From: Gammaproteobacteria bacterium
Lineage (GTDB): Bacteria > Pseudomonadota > Gammaproteobacteria > HK1
DNA length: 64,000 nt
Assembly: GCA_021773795.1 (NCBI GenBank)
Contig: JAJFJT010000012.1
Coordinates: 1-64,000 of the forward strand
Direction of reading: 5' to 3'
Shown here in pieces: positions 44,553 through 52,782 of the stretch (position 1 is the first letter of the stretch; the number at the start of each line of letters is the position of its first letter). The notes below the pieces were generated by a model. It saw nothing but the letters and a program-made list of their open reading frames with translations. It was not told the DNA's origin and made no database searches. A program made the translations under genes and the position numbers.

Positions 44553-45626
44553 CTAAGAACCTAGAAGCAGACGGCCAGGATTGAGGATGCCAGCTGGGTC
44601 AAAGGCCTGTTTGAGTCGGCGATGGATACTTAGCATTGGGCTGGAAAGCGGGGGCGGATCAGAGGCTTCAGGAGCCTTTGAACCGGCACGAAAACTCAGG
44701 GCATGCCCCCCGGCCTTTGCAACGATCTCGCTAATATGGGCACCGTCTTCGTCACTGAGGAGCCAACGCTGGGCACCGCCCCATTCTGTGAGCCATGCTC
44801 CGGTGAGTGCCAGGGGTGGGGTTGCCGAGGGCAGGGAGATGCGCCATAGGCTCTCCGGACGGTTGAAGAACTCAAGTGTGTGTTCGCGTAATTTGAGCCA
44901 GAAATTATTTTCACCTTCAACCATGCTGTCGCCGCCGATGCGTTTGCTGGCTTCTCCCACCGCAGCTTCTGGCCCTGACAGGCGCAGGTAGAGTCGTTCA
45001 TCGGTATGACAGGTGGCCGATAGGGCAATGGGCAGGCCTGCCCAGCGATTCATCAGTTCGATAGCATCACTGGCTGAGGCATCACGAACCAGGGTGAGTT
45101 CCCGTTCCGGCATTGGCAGCACCTTGAGGGAAATTTCCAGCAATATGCCGAGGGTGCCGCAGGCGCCGGTCATCAGCCGCGAGATATCGTAGCCCGCGAC
45201 ATTCTTCATCACCTCGCCACCAAAGCGCAGGTATTCCCCGCGTCCATTGAGTATCCGGGTGCCGAGCACAAAGTCTCGTGCGGTGCCGCAGTAAGGTGCC
45301 CGTGGCCCTGAGAGGCCGCAGGCAATGGTGCCGCCTAGGGTTGCCCCGGGAGCAAAGCGGGGCGGCTCGAAGGCGAGCATCTGGCGTTTTTCGGTGAGGA
45401 GTGCCTCCAGTTCATCGAGCGGGGTGCCCGCGCGTGCGGTGAGAACCAATTCCTCGGGTTCGTAGGACACCACGCCGCGGTGGCCGGCGGTCGATAATGG
45501 CGTGCCCTCATCCGCGGTACCGAGGAAGGACTTGCTGTCACTACCGACGATCGCCAGTGGGGATTGCGTTTCGAAGGCCTTGCAGACCTGTGCTTGCAGA
45601 CTGGAGAGGGCATCTCTATTGCTCAT
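44553..45626 (-). CDS. glcE: Glycolate oxidase FAD-binding subunit GlcE
   Basis: The 357-residue protein has the N-terminal FAD-binding PCMH fold with VVSYEPEELVLTARAGTPL, FAPGATLGGTIACGLSGPRA and FGGEVMKNVAGYDISRLMTG. The C-terminal FAD-linked oxidase part is short, as usual for GlcE. With GlcD and GlcF it forms the membrane-associated glycolate oxidase that yields glyoxylate. The glcF start is 9 bp downstream. Confidence 0.93.
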   Translation of the reverse strand: MSNRDALSSLQAQVCKAFETQSPLAIVGSDSKSFLGTADEGTPLSTAGHRGVVSYEPEELVLTARAGTPLDELEALLTEKRQMLAFEPPRFAPGATLGGTIACGLSGPRAPYCGTARDFVLGTRILNGRGEYLRFGGEVMKNVAGYDISRLMTGACGTLGILLEISLKVLPMPERELTLVRDASASDAIELMNRWAGLPIALSATCHTDERLYLRLSGPEAAVGEASKRIGGDSMVEGENNFWLKLREHTLEFFNRPESLWRISLPSATPPLALTGAWLTEWGGAQRWLLSDEDGAHISEIVAKAGGHALSFRAGSKAPEASDPPPLSSPMLSIHRRLKQAFDPAGILNPGRLLLGS

Positions 45627-45638
45627 GTCATACGCCCC

Positions 45639-47141
45639 TCAAAAGCGTTCCAGCTCTGGAAACGGCAGTTTGCCGCGGTGGACATGCATGGCGCCAAACT
45701 CCGCACAGCGGTGCAGTGTGGGCACCGCCTTGCCCGGATTAAGGAGACCATCTGCATCGAAGGCCTTTTTGACGGCGTGGAACTGGCACAGTTCAGCCTC
45801 CGGGAATTGCACACACATCTGGTTCAGCTTTTCGATGCCGACGCCGTGTTCGCCGGTGATGGTGCCGCCCATCTCGACGCAGACTTCGAGGATCTGCCCG
45901 CCCAGCGCCTCGGCCTGTGTCAGCTCCCCTTCACGATTGGCATCGAAGAGGATGAGCGGATGCAGGTTGCCGTCGCCGGCGTGAAAGACGTTTACTACGG
46001 GCAGGCCATACTCCTCAGACAGCTGGGAAATCCGCTCCAGCACCTCGGCAAGATGACGGCGGGGAATGGTGCCATCCATGCAATAGTAATCGGGGCTGAT
46101 GCGTCCTACGGCGGGAAAGGCGGCTTTGCGTCCAGCCCACAGCCGCATGCGCTCGCTTTCATCCACTGCAGTCTGTAGATGATCGGCACCACAGCTTTCC
46201 AATATCCCGCGGACGCTATCTGCCTGGGCCCTGACCTCCGCCTCCACGCCGTCCAGTTCACACAGCAGAATGGCGGCAGCATCCATCGGGTAGCCGGCGT
46301 GGACAAAATCCTCCGCCGCCCGAGTGGCAGCCTGATCCATCATCTCCAGGCCCGCCGGAATGATCCCCTTGGCGATGATTCGGCCCACTGCATTTCCCGC
46401 CGCACCGAGACTGGGGAAGCCCGCGAGTAGTACCTGGGCGTACTCCGGTATTGGCAGTAGCTTGACGGTGACATCGACGATGACACCGAGCATGCCTTCG
46501 GAGCCGGTGAACAGTGCGAGTAAATCGTAACCGGGACTGTGGGGCGCGAGGCCGCCAATGGTGATGTATTCCCCTTCGGCTGTGATGATGCCCAGAGCGA
46601 GAATGTTGTGTACGGTAAGGCCATATTTCAGGCAGTGGACCCCGCCGGAGTTCTCCGCCACGTTGCCGCCGATGGTGCAGGCAATCTGCGAGGAGGGGTC
46701 GGGCGCATAGTAGAGTCCGTATTCCGCTGCCGTTTCGGAGATGACGATATTACGTACCCCGGGTTCCACCCGGGCCCAGCGTTCCAGTGGGTTTAGTTCC
46801 AGAATGCGGGTGAATTTGGCGAGGCTGAGCAGGACGCCATCAGCCAGCGGCAGGGCCCCACCGGAGAGTCCGGTGCCGGCGCCACGGGCGACGACCGGGA
46901 CCTTGAACCGGGCGCATAGACGCATGATTGTCTGTACTTGCGCGACTGTTTCCGGCAGTACCACGGCCAGCGGTAAGCGGCGATAGACAGAAAGTCCGTC
47001 ACATTCGTAGGGTGCGAGGGCCTCCGGGTCGCCAAGCACCGAGTCGGCCGGGAGACATTGACGAAGCTCGGCCAACAAATGTTCGCGGTCTGCAGCTGTT
47101 GGGTCCCAGGGGCAGGCTTTTTCGGCTGTTGGATTCATCAT
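45639..47141 (-). CDS. glcD: Glycolate oxidase subunit GlcD
   Basis: GlcD is the catalytic FAD subunit, oxidising glycolate to glyoxylate. The 500-residue protein has the FAD loop VVARGAGTGLSGGALPL, IGGNVAENSGGVHCLKYG, and the C-terminal FAD-oxidase end with GEHGVGIEKLNQM and FHAGDGNLHPLILFD. It is the first gene of the operon. A glycerate-type dehydrogenase gene (56206) could handle downstream C3 products, but it is not linked. Confidence 0.95.
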   Translation of the reverse strand: MMNPTAEKACPWDPTAADREHLLAELRQCLPADSVLGDPEALAPYECDGLSVYRRLPLAVVLPETVAQVQTIMRLCARFKVPVVARGAGTGLSGGALPLADGVLLSLAKFTRILELNPLERWARVEPGVRNIVISETAAEYGLYYAPDPSSQIACTIGGNVAENSGGVHCLKYGLTVHNILALGIITAEGEYITIGGLAPHSPGYDLLALFTGSEGMLGVIVDVTVKLLPIPEYAQVLLAGFPSLGAAGNAVGRIIAKGIIPAGLEMMDQAATRAAEDFVHAGYPMDAAAILLCELDGVEAEVRAQADSVRGILESCGADHLQTAVDESERMRLWAGRKAAFPAVGRISPDYYCMDGTIPRRHLAEVLERISQLSEEYGLPVVNVFHAGDGNLHPLILFDANREGELTQAEALGGQILEVCVEMGGTITGEHGVGIEKLNQMCVQFPEAELCQFHAVKKAFDADGLLNPGKAVPTLHRCAEFGAMHVHRGKLPFPELERF

Positions 47142-47401
47142 ATTTCCCTCAGGGCCAAAGTATTTGCCACGGGCTGTGGGGCGCGCGCTAACCCTGCCGC
47201 GGGGGTATTCAAAGTGCTGGCAGCACCTTACAATGCCCGCTGTGAAAAGGTGGCTTTCATTCCCCGCGTGGGGATGCCGCCTTTGCTCAATAATTACGCA
47301 GGCGATATCACCAAGGTAACGAGTACTCCGTTGCTATTCCCCTCTCAGGAAATGTTAGAGCGAGGGATATCTTCGGCAAACCGACAGCTTAGAGGTTTAG
47401 C

Positions 47402-48478
47402 ATGGCGCCGGCTCAGAAACTAGTCGACAAACAAATTCTGAAGACACTGGTTCCGGCCAATGCCCTGAATGCGGAGAACTTTCAGGAGCTTGCGGGCAAG
47501 ACCTTTGTGGAAGAAATTACTGCTGGCCGATTGATCTTCAATAAGGGCGATACGGACCGGAAGTCGGTTTATGTGCTTTCGGGTGATGCCGAGCTGTTTA
47601 CCGAGGAAGGCACTCAGGGAAATATTCGTGGCGGCACTCCGGAAGCCCGACATCCCATCGCCAACAAGCAACCCCGCCAGATGGCGGCAAAGGCCAAGAA
47701 TACCGTCACCGTCATCCGTATTGATACGGATTTACTGGATATTCTGCTGACTTGGGATCAGCTTTCCGGTATTGAGGTCAGCGATATCTCGGTGGAAGAC
47801 GAAGATGAGGAAGATGAGGATGGCGGCGACTGGATGACCCGCATTCTCCAGTCCAAGGCTTTTCTGCGCATCCCCCCGGCCAATATCCAGCAGATGTTCA
47901 TGCGCCTGCAGGAAGTTGCCATGAAAACGGGGCAAACGGTGATCAAGCAGGGGGAGGATGGCGATTTTTACTACATCATCAGCCGTGGCAAGGCCAAGGT
48001 GACCCGTGAATCCGCCACTGGATCCAGTGTGACCTTGGCTCACTTGAATGATGGCGATGCCTTCGGTGAGGAGGCTCTGCTTTCCCAGAGCAAACGCAAT
48101 GCCAGCATCACTATGGAAAGCGATGGCCTGCTCATGCGCTTGTCCAAGGCGGACTTCGATGAGCTCCTCAAGGTGCCGATGATGAATGAGGTAACGATCG
48201 ACGAGGCCCGCGAAATGGCCAAGAGCGGTGCCGTACTCCTCGACGTCCGTCTTGAAGCAGAGCACAAGGCCGGGGGCATAAAAGGCAGCCTTAATATCCC
48301 GCTATTTATGTTGCGCCTCAAGGCAGAGGGCCTCGACATGGCAAAGAAATATATCTGCTATTGTGCCACTGGACGCCGCTCTTCCGCCGCCGCCTACCTC
48401 CTCAGCGAACGTGGTTTTGAGGGTTATGTACTCAAGGGTGGGCTGGAGGCACTTCCGCAGCAGGCTGCACCAGGCTAG
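47402..48478 (+). CDS. Double cyclic-nucleotide-binding domain and rhodanese fusion
   Basis: The 358-residue protein has three parts. Residues about 20-120 form a first cNMP-like fold (IFNKGDTDRKSVYVLSGDAE) without the canonical phosphate-binding cassette. An acidic linker (VEDEDEEDEDGGD) leads to a second cNMP domain (VIKQGEDGDFYYIISRGKAK, FGEEALLSQSKRNASI). The C-terminal rhodanese domain has VLLDVRLEAEHKAGGIKGS and the loop CATGRRS with Cys321 as active site. The order cNMP-cNMP-rhodanese suggests a sensor controlling sulfur transfer. Its ligand is unknown, and FGEEALL fits a cassette more loosely than in Crp. It is divergent from glcD. Confidence 0.85.
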   Translation: MAPAQKLVDKQILKTLVPANALNAENFQELAGKTFVEEITAGRLIFNKGDTDRKSVYVLSGDAELFTEEGTQGNIRGGTPEARHPIANKQPRQMAAKAKNTVTVIRIDTDLLDILLTWDQLSGIEVSDISVEDEDEEDEDGGDWMTRILQSKAFLRIPPANIQQMFMRLQEVAMKTGQTVIKQGEDGDFYYIISRGKAKVTRESATGSSVTLAHLNDGDAFGEEALLSQSKRNASITMESDGLLMRLSKADFDELLKVPMMNEVTIDEAREMAKSGAVLLDVRLEAEHKAGGIKGSLNIPLFMLRLKAEGLDMAKKYICYCATGRRSSAAAYLLSERGFEGYVLKGGLEALPQQAAPG

Positions 48479-48556
48479 TTTGTTGCGGCCTCGCTCTGCA
48501 GATGCGGATGCGACAGTCTGTGTCCTCAGACCACAGCAAGTTTTGTTATTCCTGCA

Positions 48557-49384
48557 ATGACTGACTTCTATGCGGTAATGGGGAATCCTGTTGCCCACAG
48601 TAAATCTCCCTTCATCCATGCCCGTTTCGCGGCCCAGACCGGGAAGCGTCTGCGCTACTCGAAAATTCTGGTTAAACCCGGAGCATTCCCAGCGGCAGTG
48701 GCAACATTTCGTGCCGAGGGTGGAAAGGGGCTGAATATCACCCTTCCCTTTAAACGTGAGGCCTGGGAACTGGCAGACCTGAGAACGCCGAGAGCCGAGC
48801 GTGCCGGGGCATTGAATACGCTGTGGTTTGACCCAGATGCCGGGTTGTATGGCGATAATACCGATGGTTGTGGCCTGGTTCGTGATCTTGGCCAAAACCT
48901 GGGCGTGCAGCTGGCCAGACGAGATGTCCTGATACTCGGCGCCGGTGGGGCAGCTCGGGGGGCGCTGGGCCCACTACTGGATGAGGTGCCAGCGCGGTTG
49001 ATGATCGTTAATCGCACCGAATCGCGCGGCCGGGAACTGGCTGCCGTGTTTCGTGAACAGGGGCGGGTGGAGGCCTGCGGCTATCCAGACCTCGCTAACA
49101 CTGCCTTCGATATCATCATCAATGCGACCGCCGCGAGTCTGGATGGTGTCTTGCCCCCCCTGCCGGAAACGTTATTGAAGCCTGGCGGGATCTGCTACGA
49201 CATGATGTACAGTGAGAATGAGACTGTCTTTGTGCGCTGGGGGCAAAACCATGGCGCCAGCATCGCTGTAGATGGACTGGGTATGTTAGTGGAGCAGGCG
49301 GCTGAATCCTTTCGGATTTGGCATGGTGTTTGCCCACAAACGGATGCGGTTATCGCGTCCTTGCGGAACCTGAAAAAAGCCTGA
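48557..49384 (+). CDS. aroE: Shikimate dehydrogenase (NADP+)
   Basis: AroE reduces 3-dehydroshikimate in aromatic amino acid synthesis. The 275-residue protein has NPVAHSKSPFIHARFA, NITLPFKREAWELA with the catalytic Lys, NTDGCGLVRDLG with the catalytic Asp, and the nucleotide loop ILGAGGAARGALGPLL. It ends near a cluster of DnaA boxes and is convergent with ksgA. Confidence 0.97.
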   Translation: MTDFYAVMGNPVAHSKSPFIHARFAAQTGKRLRYSKILVKPGAFPAAVATFRAEGGKGLNITLPFKREAWELADLRTPRAERAGALNTLWFDPDAGLYGDNTDGCGLVRDLGQNLGVQLARRDVLILGAGGAARGALGPLLDEVPARLMIVNRTESRGRELAAVFREQGRVEACGYPDLANTAFDIIINATAASLDGVLPPLPETLLKPGGICYDMMYSENETVFVRWGQNHGASIAVDGLGMLVEQAAESFRIWHGVCPQTDAVIASLRNLKKA

Positions 49385-49428
49385 GTCTTCAGCGGCTTGG
49401 GAACTCGCCCTAAGTCTACTTCCATGGA

Positions 49429-49644
49429 TTATGCACAGTGTCAAGAAGTCTGACACAAAAACTTTGAACTTAGCCGCGAAAAGGATGACTCCGCTTCCTG
49501 TTGTTCTCGTAAGTCATTGTTTGTTAAAAAAATAACGCCATTAGGTCAATTTCTGTCCAATCTAATAAAAGGCTAGATATATAGGGCCTGAAGGGCGGTT
49601 TACCCCATATTATCCACTTAGTTATCCACAGTCTTTGTGGGTAA
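49429..49644. promoter_or_regulatory. Cluster of DnaA boxes between aroE and ksgA
   Basis: TTATGCACA (49429-49437) and TTATCCACA (49622-49630) match the consensus TTATNCACA exactly. TTATCCACT (49610-49618) and the reverse TGTGGGTAA (49636-49644) each have one mismatch. Three of the four lie within 35 bp and overlap the ksgA 3' end. The intergenic part before them (about 49510-49590) is AT-rich. This could be a replication origin or a DnaA-titrating locus; no dnaA, dnaN or gidA gene is nearby. Confidence 0.6.
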
Positions 49645-50449
49645 CTTTTTTGTCCATTATTGACCTGGATGCAAAGGTTGATAGCGCGGCAAATTCAGCC
49701 ACCCCCAATTGCTCGGCACGGATTATCGGATCGATACCAGCAGTACGGATTTGCGCTTCATCCACCAGCCCACGCAGGCTGTTCCGTAGCGTCTTGCGGC
49801 GCTTGGAAAAGGCGGTATTGACCACTAGGGCAAAGGCCTCTCGATCCACTATCTTAACCGGTGCCTGGCGATGAGGCGCGATGCGAACGATGGCAGAGGT
49901 GACTTTGGGAACCGGGTGAAAAGCCTCCGGCGGTACTGAGAACAGGGGCTGGACCTGACACTCACTTTGCAGCATCACGCTCAGCCGCCCCCAGTCACGA
50001 CTTCCCGGCACTGCCGCCATGCGTGTGACTACTTCCTGCTGCAGCATGAAATGCATGTCATGGATGGCAGCCTTGTGTGCTAGCAGGTGGAACAGTAGCG
50101 GGGTTGAAATGTTGTAGGGCAGATTTCCCACTACCCGCAGCTCACCGGGAACCGAGGCCAGGGCGGAGAAATCGAAGCGCAAGGCGTCAGCGGAATGCAG
50201 GTGGAAGTGCGTATGCTCGCCCCACTGCTGCTCCAGTCGATGGGCGAGGTCCCGATCCAGTTCCACTACATCAAGTTGACCACTGCGATTGAGTAAGGAT
50301 TCGGTCAGGGCGCCCAGGCCAGGGCCTATTTCCACCAGATGTTCATCCTCGGCCGGGGCGATGGCGTTGATGATATGGTGAATGACGGTTTTATCGCGCA
50401 GAAAATTCTGGCCCATGCGCCGCCGTGGCCGGTGGCTACCCTGATTCAT
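49622..50449 (-). CDS. ksgA: 16S rRNA dimethyladenosine transferase RsmA/KsgA
   Basis: KsgA dimethylates two adenosines (A1518, A1519) in 16S rRNA. The 275-residue protein has RRRMGQNFLRD, VEIGPGLGALTESLL for SAM binding, VVELDRDLAHRLE and the NLPYNIS motif at the target-base pocket. Its last codons and stop (TGTGGATAA) coincide with a perfect DnaA box. The start overlaps the pdxA stop by 4 bp. Confidence 0.97.
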   Translation of the reverse strand: MNQGSHRPRRRMGQNFLRDKTVIHHIINAIAPAEDEHLVEIGPGLGALTESLLNRSGQLDVVELDRDLAHRLEQQWGEHTHFHLHSADALRFDFSALASVPGELRVVGNLPYNISTPLLFHLLAHKAAIHDMHFMLQQEVVTRMAAVPGSRDWGRLSVMLQSECQVQPLFSVPPEAFHPVPKVTSAIVRIAPHRQAPVKIVDREAFALVVNTAFSKRRKTLRNSLRGLVDEAQIRTAGIDPIIRAEQLGVAEFAALSTFASRSIMDKKVTHKDCG

Positions 50450-51420
50450 GTTTGGTTGGCCATGGTGATGGCTGTGGCGAGTGCTGCCTTGAGACTGCCG
50501 TCGTCGAAGTGGCCGGTGCCGGCGAGTTCGAGTGCGGTGCCGTGATCTACCGAGGTGCGGATAAAGGGTAGGCCCAGGGTGATGTTGACCGCGCGACCAA
50601 AGCCCATGTGCTTCAACACTGGCAGGCCCTGATCGTGATACATAGCCAGCACCGCGTCGGTATTTTTCAGGCGCTCCGGGGTAAAACTGGTGTCTGCGGG
50701 CAGGGGGCCCAGCAGTTCGGCATCGAGTTTTTCCAGAGATTTCACCACCGGTCTAATCACCTCAATCTCCTCGCGCCCCATATGCCCATCTTCCCCGGCA
50801 TGGGGGTTAAGGCCGCAGACCAGAATGCGTGGCCGTGCAATACCAAAGCGTCCCTGTAATTCAGCGATGAGAATGCGCAGGGTGTGTTCCAGACTGTCTC
50901 GGGTGATGGCGGTGCTGACGTCTGCAAGCGGCAGATGGGTGGTGGCGAGCGCGACCCTGAGGCCGGGAACCGCAAGCATCATCACCGGGTGAATACCCCC
51001 GGCACAGCTCGCTAGGTATTCGGTGTGGCCACTAAAGGGGATGCCAGCCTGGTTAATCACGGCCTTGTGTATTGGGCCAGTGACCAACGCTGAGAGTTCT
51101 CCTTGCAGGCAGCTATCGGTGGCGGCTTTCAGGCATGCCAGTACATAGGGAGCATTTTCCGGATCGGCTGTCCCACAACGTACGGTCTTGATGAGGGAGT
51201 GGGAGACAATTTCCAAGGTGTCCGCGCCCGTGGGTGTGGATTTGTCCGGGTCGTAAGGGATGAGCCGGATGCGAATGCCAAGGGTGTGGGCACGCCCGGC
51301 TAGCAACTCCGGATCCGCAAACACCACTACCCGGGCAGCAAGGGCTAAGTGGGGAATTCGCAACGCCAGATCCGGACCGATGCCGGCGGGTTCCCCCGGA
51401 GTGAAGGCTAGTGTAACCAT
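50446..51420 (-). CDS. pdxA: 4-hydroxythreonine-4-phosphate dehydrogenase
   Basis: PdxA takes part in pyridoxal 5'-phosphate synthesis. The 324-residue protein has FTPGEPAGIGPDLALRI, TGPIHKAVINQAGIPFSGHTE-type residues, GLNPHAGEDGHMGREE with metal-binding His, and AMYHDQGLPVLKHMGFGRAVN. It lies between surA and ksgA, as in E. coli. Confidence 0.97.
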   Translation of the reverse strand: MVTLAFTPGEPAGIGPDLALRIPHLALAARVVVFADPELLAGRAHTLGIRIRLIPYDPDKSTPTGADTLEIVSHSLIKTVRCGTADPENAPYVLACLKAATDSCLQGELSALVTGPIHKAVINQAGIPFSGHTEYLASCAGGIHPVMMLAVPGLRVALATTHLPLADVSTAITRDSLEHTLRILIAELQGRFGIARPRILVCGLNPHAGEDGHMGREEIEVIRPVVKSLEKLDAELLGPLPADTSFTPERLKNTDAVLAMYHDQGLPVLKHMGFGRAVNITLGLPFIRTSVDHGTALELAGTGHFDDGSLKAALATAITMANQT

Positions 51421-51426
51421 ACTGGC

Positions 51427-52782
51427 CTATTCTTCGAGGCGGTACTCGATGTGGGCTTCATCCCTGAGTCGGCGTATCCAGCTTTGCAGTTCTTCATCAA
51501 GCTTGCGCTCACGGATCTGCGTTACCGCTTGAGTGCGCCGTACTGTTTTCGTGTTGTCATGGTTTCTGCGTTCCATCACTTGCAAGATATGCCAGCCAAA
51601 ACTGCTTTTAAAGGGTGCGCTGATCTCCTTTAGCGGGATGGTATCCATGATTTCGGCAAAGGCGGGCACTACATCTGCGGTGCTTACCCAGCCGATACCT
51701 CCACCCTTGATGGCAGAGCCGCGGTCGTCGGAGCCAGAACGCGCCAGGGTGGCAAAATCGGCACCCTCCTGCAGGCGTTGTTTTAATTGCAGCAGGCGGC
51801 TCTTGGCATCTTCCTCCGAGGTGAGTTCATTGGGACGGATGAGGATATGGCGCACCCGTGATTGGGCAATCACGTGCCGTTCACTGGCACCACCTCGCGT
51901 TGCCTGCAGTTTGACGATATGAAAACCGCTGGCACTGCGAATGAGCTGACTATGCGTTCCAACCGGTAGCTTGGGAACATGCTCCAAAAAGACCGTCGGT
52001 AGCTGGCCACGTTTTCGCCAGCCAAGGTCACCGCCCTTGAGCGCCTGCTGACCATCGGATAGTTGCACGGCAAGCTGGGAAAAATCGGCGTCATCATCCA
52101 GTTTTTTCAGTACCTCCAGCCCCTTGTTTCGGGAGGCCTGAATCTGTTCCGGGGAGGCACCCTCGGGGATGGCGATAAGGATATGCGACAGGTGGTATTC
52201 GGCATTCTGGTTGCCACGTGAGACCTGGTTGGTCAGGAAGTTATCGATCTCCCGTTCCGATATGCGGATACGCCCGGCGACCTGTTGCTGCCGCACCCGG
52301 GCAAGCAGCATCTGCTGGCGGATGTCTTCCCGAAAGCGCGAAAATTCATAACCATCCCGTTGCAGGATGTCACGAAAATCCCGCAGGGAATAACCATTTT
52401 TGCGGGCCATCTCCTGCAGGCTGCGGTTCAAGCTCTCCCCATCTACCCGCACGCCGGTTAGTTCTGCCACCTGTAGCTGTAGCCGATCAACAATCAAACG
52501 GTCCAGCACTTGTTTCTGCAGGGCTGCATCGGGGGGAAGGCGGGTGCCTGCACTACGCAGTTGGCTGCGCACCAGGCGTAACCGGTTTGCCAGTTCGCTG
52601 GCAACAATGACGTCATCATTAACGATGGCAACGATGCGATCGAGTGCTAGCGGTTGCACATAGTTTGCTGTTTGTGCCGCTGCTGATTGCCAGAGGGGCG
52701 TAGCCAGCAGGCTACAGCACAGGATGCGGATGGCCGCACGGAAGAAAAAGTCCGTGGGCGGGGTTATTCCCATGCCGAACAT
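51427..52782 (-). CDS. surA: Periplasmic chaperone/peptidyl-prolyl isomerase SurA
   Basis: SurA escorts outer membrane proteins through the periplasm. The 451-residue protein has a signal peptide (IRILCCSLLATPLWQSAAAQ), an N-terminal chaperone domain with DRIVAIVNDDVIVASELANR, and two parvulin domains (AEYHLSHILIAIPEGASPEQ and RVRHILIRPNELTSEEDAKS). It follows lptD, its main client, with a one-base overlap. Confidence 0.96.
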   Translation of the reverse strand: MFGMGITPPTDFFFRAAIRILCCSLLATPLWQSAAAQTANYVQPLALDRIVAIVNDDVIVASELANRLRLVRSQLRSAGTRLPPDAALQKQVLDRLIVDRLQLQVAELTGVRVDGESLNRSLQEMARKNGYSLRDFRDILQRDGYEFSRFREDIRQQMLLARVRQQQVAGRIRISEREIDNFLTNQVSRGNQNAEYHLSHILIAIPEGASPEQIQASRNKGLEVLKKLDDDADFSQLAVQLSDGQQALKGGDLGWRKRGQLPTVFLEHVPKLPVGTHSQLIRSASGFHIVKLQATRGGASERHVIAQSRVRHILIRPNELTSEEDAKSRLLQLKQRLQEGADFATLARSGSDDRGSAIKGGGIGWVSTADVVPAFAEIMDTIPLKEISAPFKSSFGWHILQVMERRNHDNTKTVRRTQAVTQIRERKLDEELQSWIRRLRDEAHIEYRLEE

